64,000 bases of DNA from Sphingomonas sp. KR3-1 (GTDB taxonomy: Bacteria; Pseudomonadota; Alphaproteobacteria; Sphingomonadales; Sphingomonadaceae), in NCBI RefSeq assembly GCF_040049295.1, contig NZ_JBDZDQ010000003.1, positions 558,001 to 622,000 of the forward strand, read 5' to 3'. Below the pieces are notes generated by a model. It made no database searches. It saw only the letters and a program-made list of their open reading frames with translations, and had not been told where the DNA came from. The position numbers and the translations under genes are program-made. Shown piece by piece: positions 50,599-61,313 of the stretch (the stretch's first letter is position 1; each line of letters begins with the position of its first letter).

Positions 50599-51855
50599 TC
50601 AGCTGAGCGGCGGCGTGTCGAGCGAGACCTGCCAGAGCAGTGCAACATTGACGTACGGGCCGGTCTTCACCGCCTGGAACGCCGTCTTCGCTTCGTCCTT
50701 GCGGCCAAGGCGCTGGAGCGCAATGCCGCGGTGCAGGTTGATCTCATTGGCGTCGCCGCCCTTGGCGAGCGCCGCGTCATAGAGCTTGAGCGCGTTTTCA
50801 TTGTCGCCAGCGGCCAGCAGTGCATCGGCATTGCCCGCGCCGCCCTGCTTGGCGAGCGCGTCGAGCGACGGGCTGCTCTTCACGCCGGCCTGGGCCGCGG
50901 CGTAGGTGCGGTTGGCGTCCGCATCGGTGGTCGGGAGCTTGCCGCTCTTGCGACCCTCGTCGATTGCCGAGATCGCTTCCCAGGGCAGGCCCGAGGACTG
51001 GGCAGTGTAGGCATAGTCCGAATAATCGCCACGATCGGCCAGCGAGTTGGTGATGCGGCGCAGGCGATACAGGTCGATGCGCTCGATCTTCGCGGCGCGA
51101 TCGGTGCCCTTCGCACCCTGGCCGAGCACTTCGATCGCCCAGCGCCAGTTCTTCACCGTTGGATAGTCCTTCAGGTAATAAGCGAGCCAGTCATAGGCCG
51201 CCTCGCGGTTGCCCGACGCGGTCACCTTCGGGATGGCGAACTGATACCAGGCTTCCGGCGCCTTCTGGCCCATCGCCTTGACGAACTCGATCGAGTTGCG
51301 CGCCTCGGCGGCAGCCTCGACATTCTTGCCCGTCGCGGCATAGGCATTGGCCATCATCAGCGAGATATCGACGTTCTTCTCGCCGAGCTCACGCGCCTTG
51401 GTCATGTAGGTGATGACCTCGGGATACTTCTTCGCGGCGTTGGCATTCTTGCCCATCAGGAAGTTCAAGCGCGCATTATAAGGCCCGACGGCTTCCGGCT
51501 TGGTGCGCGGGCTGGCGGCGAGCACCTGAAGCGGCCCGATCTGGCCGGCTTCGTTGCCCTTGTTCAGCTCGAGCTGGAAGCGCAGCGACGCGGCGAAGAA
51601 CTTCTCGTCGTCGTTCTTGGCAGCCGCTTCGGCGGCAACGATCTGCGGCTCGGCGGTTGCCCAGTCCTTGGCCTTCACGGCCGCCTCGGCGGCGGCGGCG
51701 GGCTTTCGGAACTCATCGCTCACCTTGAGCTGATTGGGATCCTGCGCAGCGGCCTTGTCGTCCTTCTTCTTCTGCGCGGCGGCAGGTGCCACGGTAAGCG
51801 CAGTGGTGCCCAGCGACAGCACGGCGGCCAGCGCGAGCTTGGAAGCGAAGTTCAT
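50599..51855 (-). CDS. Exported tetratricopeptide-repeat protein
   Basis: The 418-residue precursor has a signal peptide (MNFASKLALAAVLSLGTTALTVAPAAA|QK), a Lys/Asp-rich stretch, then helical pairs of TPR character. Examples are AAVKAKDWATAEPQIVAAEAAAKN, YPEVITYMTKARELGEKNVDISLMMANAYAATGKN and the C-terminal NALKLYDAALAKGGDANEINLHRGIALQRLGRKDEAKTAFQAV. It is probably a periplasmic scaffold; no enzymatic motif is seen. It is divergent from the second MraZ-like cassette with 262 bp between the starts. Confidence 0.85.
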   Translation of the reverse strand: MNFASKLALAAVLSLGTTALTVAPAAAQKKKDDKAAAQDPNQLKVSDEFRKPAAAAEAAVKAKDWATAEPQIVAAEAAAKNDDEKFFAASLRFQLELNKGNEAGQIGPLQVLAASPRTKPEAVGPYNARLNFLMGKNANAAKKYPEVITYMTKARELGEKNVDISLMMANAYAATGKNVEAAAEARNSIEFVKAMGQKAPEAWYQFAIPKVTASGNREAAYDWLAYYLKDYPTVKNWRWAIEVLGQGAKGTDRAAKIERIDLYRLRRITNSLADRGDYSDYAYTAQSSGLPWEAISAIDEGRKSGKLPTTDADANRTYAAAQAGVKSSPSLDALAKQGGAGNADALLAAGDNENALKLYDAALAKGGDANEINLHRGIALQRLGRKDEAKTAFQAVKTGPYVNVALLWQVSLDTPPLS

Positions 51856-52064
51856 GCGAAACTCTCCATAAACGGGGAAAGAGCGGGGGGCTTTCGGGGC
51901 ACCTCTAATTGCCCGTCACGCGCCATTCAAGCCGATCCCCGTCGCGGATGGCGGTTATGCGATGAATGTTGATTTAACGGACCGCGTCTGCACGCCGGAT
52001 CGCGCGCCTCATCCTGTCAAAGAAACCATTCATCCCGCATATTTTGGTTGATGTGCGTTAACCC

Positions 52065-52084
52065 TGTGGATAAGTTTGTGGACA
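52065..52084. promoter_or_regulatory. DnaA-box-like pair upstream of cassette B
   Basis: TGTGGATAA (52065-52073) is the exact reverse complement of the consensus DnaA box TTATCCACA; TTTGTGGACA (52075-52084) is a weaker relative, the TGTGGA cores being 12 bp apart. The cassette B start lies 34 bp downstream. Whether DnaA binds here is unknown. Confidence 0.4.
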
Positions 52085-52117
52085 GTTCGAGTAACTCGTT
52101 GCGTTGGAAGGGGTAAA

Positions 52118-52627
52118 ATGAGTTCCTTGTATCTCGGGTGCACGCTTTGCGAAGTCGATGCCGATGGCAACGTCCTGCTGGGGGACACCGCCGCCCGGGC
52201 ATTGGGGCTCCCTTCCGCCGACGAACCCGTCTTCCTTTCCACGCATGAGCGCGACCAGTGCCTGGTCGGCTATGCGAAATCGCATCTCAGCGAGATCCGC
52301 ACCCGCACCGAGCGCTGGCGCCTGGCCGATGAGGATGCCGGGCGCGATGCGCGCCTGCACCAGGAGCGGATGCGCCGGCTGTTCGGCATCGTCGAGCTCG
52401 CCCCGCGCAGCGAACGCGGGCTGCTGCTCCCCGCCGTGATGCGCCATCTCGGCAGAATCGAGAGCGTCGCGCTGGTCGTTGGCGCGGGCGACCGCTTCGA
52501 GATCTGGAATCCGCAGCTCGCCGTGGCGCATACCGATGGCCGTTTCCGCGATCTCGCCAGTTGGCAGGTGACGCACCGTCACGCCCCCCGCGCCGGCTCG
52601 CGCCGCGCCCGCCCGGTCCGCCGCTGA
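52118..52627 (+). CDS. Orphan MraZ-like transcription factor, copy B
   Basis: The 169-residue protein is a paralogue of 4348-4833. Shared blocks are LCEVDADGNV, C/DDxCLxGYxxxHLS, the MRHLGRI segment and VGAGDxFEIWNPQLA. As in copy A, the first half-domain has DADGN where canonical MraZ has DxKGR. Its second motif is further changed (RSERGLLLPAVMRHLG). The C-terminal tail is basic (RAGSRRARPVRR), unlike copy A, and could bind nucleic acid. The ATG at 52118 is set by GGAAGGGG 5-6 nt ahead. The stop overlaps the start of the zinc-ribbon gene (TGATG). No dcw genes follow. Confidence 0.78.
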   Translation: MSSLYLGCTLCEVDADGNVLLGDTAARALGLPSADEPVFLSTHERDQCLVGYAKSHLSEIRTRTERWRLADEDAGRDARLHQERMRRLFGIVELAPRSERGLLLPAVMRHLGRIESVALVVGAGDRFEIWNPQLAVAHTDGRFRDLASWQVTHRHAPRAGSRRARPVRR

Positions 52628-53079
52628 TGGGCACGCTGCGCTGCCGGCTTCTCGGCCATGCCGCAATGCCGACCCATTATCGCAACGGCGAGACCGAGTT
52701 CGCGCTCTGCGTCCGCTGCGGCGACGATCTGCTACGCGCGATCGGCGCCGAGGACTGGCAGGAAGTCCCGAGCGGGCACAAGGTGATGTGGCGCCGCCGC
52801 GACCATGGTGACAGCGCCGCGGCGGTAGCCGAGCGGATGACGCTTGCCCCCGCCCCTCGCCGCCATCGCGCATCGCCGGAGAGCGGACAACGCCGCGCGC
52901 GTCCGGGCCGGGCTGGCGTGCCGATGCTGCTCGGCCTCACCGGCCGCTTCGTGATGGCGAGCATCTTCGACGGGTTGCGTCGCCCTGCCCGTCCGATACC
53001 GGCGCCGGTGCGGCTGCTCCCCGCACCGGGGCGGCTTACAGCAGCTTCTCGATCTTGGGTCCGATCGCGTCGGGGCTAG
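52627..53079 (+). CDS. Small zinc-ribbon protein, partner of MraZ-like copy B
   Basis: The 150-residue protein is a paralogue of 4835-5263. The metal pattern is C6-x4-H11 ... C28-x2-C31 in RCRLLGH and EFALCVRCGDDL. EDWQEVPSGHKVMWRRRDHGDSAAAVAERMT aligns with copy A. A Pro/Arg-rich basic stretch and a hydrophobic patch (VPMLLGLTGRFVMASIFDGL) follow, and the C terminus is more basic. The start codon shares one base with the MraZ-like stop. The last 44 bp overlap the convergent glutathione peroxidase gene, so the tail may be less conserved. Function unknown. Confidence 0.68.
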   Translation: MGTLRCRLLGHAAMPTHYRNGETEFALCVRCGDDLLRAIGAEDWQEVPSGHKVMWRRRDHGDSAAAVAERMTLAPAPRRHRASPESGQRRARPGRAGVPMLLGLTGRFVMASIFDGLRRPARPIPAPVRLLPAPGRLTAASRSWVRSRRG

Positions 53080-53515
53080 TCGTCGGCGCGAAGCGCTCGA
53101 CCTTGTTGCCGCTGCGATCGACCAGGAACTTGGTGAAGTTCCACTTGATCCCCTTGGATCCCAGCACGCCCGGCGCCGCCTTTTTCAGCGCTTCGAACAG
53201 CGGCGCGGCATTGTCGCCATTCACATCGATCTTGGCGTAGACCGGAAAGGTCACATCGTAGCTGAGCGTGCAGAAATTCGCGATCTCGGCGGCGTCGCCC
53301 GGCTCCTGCGCGCCGAACTGGTTACAGGGGAAGGCGAGCACCGCGAAGCCGCGATCCTTGTACTTTCGGTACAGCGCCTCGAGGCCGGCATATTGCGGGG
53401 TGAAGCCGCATTTTGAAGCGGTGTTGACGATCAGCAGCACCTCGCCGACGTGCTCGGTGAGCGTCGTCGTCTCGCCATCCGCCTTTGCGACCGGAATATC
53501 GGTGATCGCAGTCAT
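53036..53515 (-). CDS. Glutathione peroxidase family protein (cysteine type)
   Basis: The 159-residue thiol peroxidase has peroxidatic C36 in NTASKCGFTPQYAGLE, LAFPCNQFGAQEPGDAAEI with the catalytic glutamine and the second cysteine, and KWNFTKFLVDRSG with Trp/Asn. No selenocysteine is involved. It reduces peroxides, probably with thioredoxin rather than glutathione. ATG 53515 overlaps the upstream GNAT stop by four bases. Confidence 0.94.
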   Translation of the reverse strand: MTAITDIPVAKADGETTTLTEHVGEVLLIVNTASKCGFTPQYAGLEALYRKYKDRGFAVLAFPCNQFGAQEPGDAAEIANFCTLSYDVTFPVYAKIDVNGDNAAPLFEALKKAAPGVLGSKGIKWNFTKFLVDRSGNKVERFAPTTSPDAIGPKIEKLL

Positions 53516-54104
53516 GCCGGCTCTCCTTCGTAATGCGCCATCAGCAGCTCGATATTGCGGCGGACACCGGGCCATTCGTGCGCGAGGATCGAATAGACGA
53601 CGCTGTCGCGCAGATGACCCTTGAGGATCAGATGGCCGCGCAGCACGCCGTCCATCCGCGCGCCGAGCCGCTCGATCGCCTTGCGCGAGGCGTGGTTGAG
53701 GAAATCGGTGCGGATCTGCACGCAGTTCACCTCCAGCACCTCGAAGGCGTGGCGGAGCAGCATGTACTTGGCCTCGGTGTTGAGCCCGGTGCGCTGGACA
53801 CGCGGGAAATAGAGGGTACCGCCGATCTCGATCCGGCGATGCTGCGAGCTCATCCGCATGAAGCGCGTGGCGCCCGAGATGCGCCCGGTGGCGTCAAGCA
53901 CGGTGAAGGGCAAGGACCGCCCCGCCGCCACGTCGCTCTCGATCCGGTCCATCCAGGCATCGATGCTCGTGTCATCGGGCACGGTGGTGTGAAAGAGCTG
54001 GTGGAGCCCCTCGAAGGCCGCGAGCAATCCCGCGCGATCCGCGCGAACCATCGGGCGCAGCGTGACGTGACGGCCCGCGAGGACCGGCACCTCGCGCCAG
54101 GCGC

Positions 54105-54108
<4 letters not shown>
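53512..54108 (-). CDS. GNAT family N-acetyltransferase (RimJ/RimL type)
   Basis: The 198-residue protein has the GNAT fold: [19 protein letters not shown] at the start, [49 protein letters not shown] with the acetyl-CoA loop, and [28 protein letters not shown] at the end. The RimJ/L subgroup acetylates ribosomal or other amino groups; this target is unknown. It overlaps the genes on both sides by four bases, forming one run lolC/E-lolD-GNAT-gpx. Confidence 0.9.
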
Positions 54109-54801
<693 letters not shown>

Positions 54802-54809
<8 letters not shown>

Positions 54810-56055
54810 AGCGCAGCACCTGCACGGGATCGGTACTCGCCGCCTTCCAGGCCGGATAGAGCGTCGCGAGGAAGCAGAAGATCAGCGCCATCGCGCAGAT
54901 GCCGATCGTCTGGAGCGGATCGGTCTTGGCGGGCAGCTCGGTGAGGAAACGCATCGAGGGATCCCAGATATTCTGCCCCGTCACCAGCCCGATGAACTTC
55001 ACGACCGCTTCGCGGAACGTGATGAACAGGAAGCCGAGCACGCCGCCCGCGGCGACGCCCAGCGCGCCAATGATCGTGCCCACGGTGACGAAGATCCGCA
55101 TCAGCCCGCCGCGCGTCGCGCCCATCGTGCGCAGCACCGCGATGTCACGCGTCTTGGCGCGCACCAGCATGATCAGCGAGGAGACGATGTTGAAGGCCGC
55201 GACTACCAGGATGATCGACAGGATGGTGAAGGAGACGGTGCGATCGACCGCCAGCGCTTCGAACAACTCGGAGTTCATCATCCGCCAATCGACGATCTGA
55301 CCGACGCTGCTGACCTTCTCGTTGAGCGGCTGCAGGATGTCCGACACCTTGTCAGGATCGGTGGTCTCGAGCTCGATCATCGACACGCCGTCACCGAGCA
55401 GCAGCAGCGTCTGCGCGTCCTCAATCGGCATGATCGCGAAGACCTTGTCATAGTCGTAGACGCCGACCTCGAAGATCGCAGCGACCTTGTACTTCACGAT
55501 GCGCGGCATCGTGCCGAAGGGCGTCGCGGCGCCTGCGGGATTGAAGATCGAGATCTCGCTGCCCACCGTGGCACCGAGCGACTCCGCCAGCCGCGAGCCG
55601 ATCGCGACCTGCTCGCCGCCCGGCTTCAGGCTGGAGAGCGAACCGACGACTTCCTTGCCCTTCAGCGTCTGGTTGTCGCGGATATCCTCCATCCGCATGC
55701 CACGCAGCTGAATGAACTCGGCGCGACCATTGAAGGTGGCAAAGAGCGGCTGCTCGATCAGCGGCGTGGCGCTGGTGACCCCCGGCGTCTTCTTCGCTTC
55801 TTCCAGCACTTCGCGCCAGTTGCGCAGCTGGCCGCCATAGCCCTGGACCACGGCATGGCCGTTCAGCCCAGTGATCTTGTCGAACAGTTCGGCGCGGAAG
55901 CCGTTCATGACGCTCATCACCACGATCAGCGCCGCGACGCCGAGCATGACCGCGACCAGGCTGAACCCGGCGACGACGGCGATGAACGCCTCGCTGCGCC
56001 CTGGCAGCAGATAACGGCGGGCGATCATCCGCTCGTAGCGTGAAATCAACAACAT
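54802..56055 (-). CDS. lolC: Lipoprotein-releasing ABC transporter permease (LolC/LolE type)
   Basis: The 417-residue permease has an N-terminal helix ([38 protein letters not shown]), a large periplasmic domain and three C-terminal helices ([50 protein letters not shown]). The end [21 protein letters not shown] is characteristic of the LolC/E and FtsX group. A single permease gene next to lolD suggests a homodimeric LolDF-like transporter, but a second permease could lie elsewhere. It overlaps lolD by 8 bp. Confidence 0.93.
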
Positions 56056-56193
56056 GCGGGTCTTGATACTCGCCCAGGGGACAGGTCTGCGTCCGATCTA
56101 GGCCAGATGGCGGCGAATTCCTACTGGGAACCGCTATGTTGCCGATTCATCACAGGGTGACACCAATCTGCGCCTACCCTTTGTAATGCCAGT

Positions 56194-56380
56194 GACAAAC
56201 CCGGCTCTCGCGCCTAGCAAAACCCTCGTCGAAGCGCAGGCGAAAGGCCGTGGTTCGGGGAGGCTCCAAGCCCCGCTCGTAGGCAAGTACGAGTGTGTGG
56301 GCTGGGCCTGACAAAGGGGGCTGACGAGCATTCGTCACGCAGGCGCCCGGATCGGAAACGGTCCGGGCGTTTGCCGTTTT
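56194..56380 (+). ncRNA. Candidate structured non-coding RNA
   Basis: No credible coding frame lies in this region, yet the plus strand shows a run of good hairpins ending in an intrinsic terminator. CTCGTA-ggcaag-TACGAG and TGACGA-gcat-TCGTCA are perfect 6-bp stems. A CGGGG/CCCCG stem and an enclosing CAGGC/GCCTG pair add to them. A weak promoter (GTGACA 56157-56162, 19 bp, TGTAAT 56182-56187) would start transcription near 56194. Length is about 187 nt. I could not match it to 6S, SRP, tmRNA or RNase P RNA. The exact 5' end is a guess. Confidence 0.45.
56344..56380 (+). terminator. Intrinsic terminator on the plus strand
   Basis: An 11-bp stem (56344-56354 with 56359-56369; one G-U) with a GAAA loop is followed by TTTGCCGTTTT. 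No plus-strand gene lies upstream for more than 2 kb, so it must end something other than a known CDS. Confidence 0.75.
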
Positions 56381-56722
56381 CGGCCGCTTTCAGTGCGACA
56401 CTCAGCCAGGAAAAATCCGAACACGTGCCAGCCTTCGCCAGAGGCCATGTCCCAGACGCGTCGTAGCCAGCACAAGTATGTTCGCGCATTTTACAAGAAA
56501 CACGTGCCGACGCGAGGCGTCGCTGGCGCGGTGCATAACACCCTCCCCTTGATGATGTCATTGATTTAAGCCGCCATTCTCGATCAAGCTGCCCTTGATT
56601 TGCATCAACCTCGTGATATCGCTCGATTCCGTTCGAAATTGAGCAATTTCCGGAATTCAAATGATTATTACCCCGAACCCAAAACGTGGCGATGAATCAA
56701 AATAGAATTGAGGATTTTGACC
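56381..56722. other. Non-coding stretch before the Phd-PAS gene
   Basis: I see no gene here. A minus-strand frame across it lacks family-like sequence and codon bias. The last 180 bp are AT-rich and contain probable promoter sequence for the gene at 56723, but no hexamers stand out. Confidence 0.4.
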
Positions 56723-57616
56723 ATGCAGCGCTCCTCAGAACAGACGGTTTCATCGGCTGAACTTACCCGGAATTTTGCCTATTGGCAGGATCGGGCCATG
56801 CACGGTCCCGTCACCATCACCTATCACGGCCGCCCGCGCTATGTGCTGCTCGCGGCGGAGAACTGGGATGCGGAGCGCTCGATCAGCGAGGGCGAGAGCG
56901 CGCGGCGAGAGCTCGAATATCAGTTCTTGGTCGAGCATATGGACGGCGGCCTGCTCATCACCGACCCCGAGCTCCGGATCACCGACTCATCGAGCGCCGC
57001 GGCGCTGATCCTCGGGCGCGCGGCGGCGACGCTGATCGGCAAGACGATCGCCGATGTGCTGCCCAGCGCCACCCACGTCACGATGCTCGCCAGCCTGCGC
57101 CATGTGTTGCGCACCGGCGAGCAGGCGCAGTTCGACCTGCTGCTTGGCGAAGAGACCGGAACGCGGCTGCGGGTGCGCGCCTTTCCCTGGGTGGACGGCG
57201 TCGCGCTGCTGCTGCGGGTCAGCTATGACGGCGACGAGGAAGCCCGGCTCGCCGAGCAGGCCGCGCTGGAGAAGGCACGCCAGGCGCATGGCCGGATCGA
57301 AGTGCTGCGGCTCACCGTGCGTGGGACCGTGACGGCGGTCGAGCCCGAATTCGCGGCCCGGGTGGGGCTGACGCGCGAGCGCATCCTCGGCCTGCGCTTC
57401 GTCGATCTGCTCGCGGTGCACGACCGTACCATTGCGCGCGAGGCGATCGAAAGGGTGCTGAGCGGCCGCGCCGGCGCCGAGGCGTTCGAGGCGCGCTTGC
57501 TGTCCGGCGGCGCGGAGGAGATCGGCGCGCGCATCTCGATCGCACCGCTCGCCAGCGGCTATGCGGTAGGCGGCGCGATGGCGATCGTCACCTTCGACAA
57601 GGGCGCGCTGCAATAG
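56723..57616 (+). CDS. Phd/YefM-like domain fused to two PAS domains
   Basis: The 297-residue protein begins with an antitoxin-like DNA-binding domain (residues 8-52: TVSSAELTRNFAYWQDRAMHGPVTITYHGRPRYVLLAAENWD). That is the Phd/YefM pattern of 'ELxRNF...AxxGPVxITxHGRPxxVL'. A PAS domain follows at about 68-175 (HMDGGLLITDPELRITDSSSAAALILGRAAATLIGKTIADVLP) and a second at about 195-295 (VEPEFAARVGLTRERILGLRFVDLLAVHD). No toxin gene is adjacent and no kinase, cyclase or sigma output domain is present. It is most simply a one-component regulator with PAS sensing. ATG 56723 is chosen; TTG 56708 would add five residues. Confidence 0.75.
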   Translation: MQRSSEQTVSSAELTRNFAYWQDRAMHGPVTITYHGRPRYVLLAAENWDAERSISEGESARRELEYQFLVEHMDGGLLITDPELRITDSSSAAALILGRAAATLIGKTIADVLPSATHVTMLASLRHVLRTGEQAQFDLLLGEETGTRLRVRAFPWVDGVALLLRVSYDGDEEARLAEQAALEKARQAHGRIEVLRLTVRGTVTAVEPEFAARVGLTRERILGLRFVDLLAVHDRTIAREAIERVLSGRAGAEAFEARLLSGGAEEIGARISIAPLASGYAVGGAMAIVTFDKGALQ

Positions 57617-57629
57617 CAGGCGGGCCACG

Positions 57630-57666
57630 TAAAAAGAAGGGAGGCGGTGCGGGCGCCGCCTCCCTT
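57630..57666 (-). terminator. Intrinsic terminator of the TonB receptor gene
   Basis: Read on the minus strand, an 11-bp stem (57666-57656 with 57647-57637) is followed by TTTTT at 57634-57630, after the stop of the TonB receptor gene. Confidence 0.75.
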
Positions 57667-57710
57667 CCCCTAACCTCCCCCGGCCATGGCAGGAGGTCAG
57701 ACCGTGAAGC

Positions 57711-60185
<2,475 letters not shown>

Positions 60186-60304
60186 CGTCCCCTTTGCGAT
60201 GTCGCGCTAAATCTCCACTGGATTAGTAGGTATTAGCGAGGAAGGAGATGTTTAGCCATGCCTAGCTGGCGTTGACCGGCGCGCCGGAGCCTCGCCTGGG
60301 CGCA

Positions 60305-60333
60305 CTTGAAAGGGGGAAAATCCAACACGATCT
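60305..60333 (+). promoter_or_regulatory. RpoH (sigma-32) promoter of hsp20
   Basis: CTTGAAA (60305-60311), 14 bp, CACGATCT (60326-60333) matches the heat-shock sigma consensus CTTGAAA / CCCCATNT closely (-10 with 5-6 of 8). It lies about 100 bp before the Hsp20 gene. Confidence 0.6.
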
Positions 60334-60338
60334 ACATC

Positions 60339-60431
60339 AGGCGCGGCGCCGTACATGGGCCGCGAGCCGGCGTTGCGGGCCCGTCCGGACGCCGGGGAAT
60401 CCGTCAATTCGCTTCCTGTGGAGGTCTTGAT
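60339..60431 (+). promoter_or_regulatory. Probable ROSE-type RNA thermometer in the hsp20 leader
   Basis: The leader of about 93 nt ends in CTTCC-tgt-GGAGG (about 60411-60423), a hairpin that buries the Shine-Dalgarno sequence with a G-U pair. That is the arrangement of ROSE elements. Upstream hairpins (gcgggcccgtccg and ccggcg...cgccgg) occupy the 5' part. Heat would open the last hairpin and allow translation. Confidence 0.5.
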
Positions 60432-60902
60432 ATGCGCCAGTTCGATTTCACTCCCTTCCGCCGCTCGACCATCGGGTTCGACCGGCTGTTCGACCTGCTC
60501 GAGGCCAGTGCCCGCCAGCAGGCATCGGAGAATTACCCCCCGTTCAACCTCGAGCGCGTCGCCGAGGACCGCTACCGGATCACGATCGCCGTCGCCGGCT
60601 TCAAGGCCGACGAGATCGACATCACCGCGCAGCAGAACCTGCTGCTGGTCGCCGGCAAGAAGCGCGAGGAGAACGAGAACAACCAGGGCGCGTACCTGCA
60701 CCTGGGCATCGCCACCCGCAGCTTCGAGCGCCGCTTCGAGCTGGCCGATTTCGTCCGCGTTGAGAATGCCGACCTGGCCGACGGGCTGCTCGTGATCGAG
60801 CTGGTCCGCGAAGTGCCCGAGGCGATGAAGCCCAAGAAGATCGCGGTGAACGCCGGCGCGCAGCCGAGCACGATCCCGCATCGCGAGGCCGACGCGGCCT
60901 GA
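60432..60902 (+). CDS. Small heat-shock protein (Hsp20/IbpA family)
   Basis: This 156-residue chaperone has a short N-terminal arm (MRQFDFTPFRRSTIGFDRLFDLLE) and the alpha-crystallin domain (NYPPFNLERVAEDRYRITIAVAGFKADEIDITAQQNLLLVAGKK ... AYLHLGIATRSFERRFELADFVRVENADLADGLLVIEL). The C-terminal tail has the KKIAV motif needed for oligomer contacts. It holds unfolding proteins for refolding. ATG 60432 has GGAGG 8 nt upstream. Confidence 0.95.
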   Translation: MRQFDFTPFRRSTIGFDRLFDLLEASARQQASENYPPFNLERVAEDRYRITIAVAGFKADEIDITAQQNLLLVAGKKREENENNQGAYLHLGIATRSFERRFELADFVRVENADLADGLLVIELVREVPEAMKPKKIAVNAGAQPSTIPHREADAA

Positions 60903-60955
60903 CCCGAACCCACCACGGCTCGCGGCACCTTCCTCCCTTTGGATGCCGCAGCGGG

Positions 60956-60992
60956 GGGCGCTTGAACCACGGTTCAGGCGCCCTTTGCTTTT
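60956..60992 (+). terminator. Intrinsic terminator of hsp20
   Basis: A 13-bp stem (60956-60968 with 60971-60983, one G-U) is followed by TTTGCTTTT. Confidence 0.88.
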
Positions 60993-61210
60993 GGGCGCGC
61001 GTTCCGGACACTTCGGACGCGGATGTATACTGAGTATAGGCCCTGGAGGCGTTTCTGCGCTGCCCTTCCGTACGCTCGTGGGAGAGCGGAAGGGGTGCAC
61101 GAGCGGACACTTCGGACGTTCAACGTCCACACTGCTGCTTCACCGGTTCAAAGAGCGGCCCTTGCGGGACGCAGGAACATTAGTGGAACATTTGCGTGTA
61201 GGAAAGAAGA
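60993..61210. other. Intergenic stretch with no visible feature
   Basis: Between the hsp20 terminator and the inverted repeat I see no gene, no RNA and no clear promoter. Confidence 0.4.
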
Positions 61211-61313
61211 TCGTCACCCCGGCGAAAGCCGCGGCCTCAGACGGGGGCGCGGGACAGGAGCCGCGCGAGATCCCGGCTTTCGCCGGATGACGACCTGCGC
61301 GCGGGGATGACGG
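61211..61313. repeat. REP-like inverted repeat beside the cyclophilin gene
   Basis: Arms 61211-61230 (tcgtcaccccggcgaaagcc) and 61269-61293 are inverted copies of the unit also found at 480-556. A further half-unit, gcgcggggatgacgg, follows at 61299-61313 and touches the stop of the cyclophilin gene. Confidence 0.7.

Noticed and set aside
53395..53425. Selenocysteine at the glutathione peroxidase active site
   Set aside because: The codon is a plain cysteine in NTASKCGFTP; no in-frame TGA is present.
56214..56660. 148-codon minus-strand frame in the gap after the lolC/E-type permease gene
   Set aside because: No domain, signal peptide or SD, and it crosses the hairpin-rich region and terminator of the RNA candidate.
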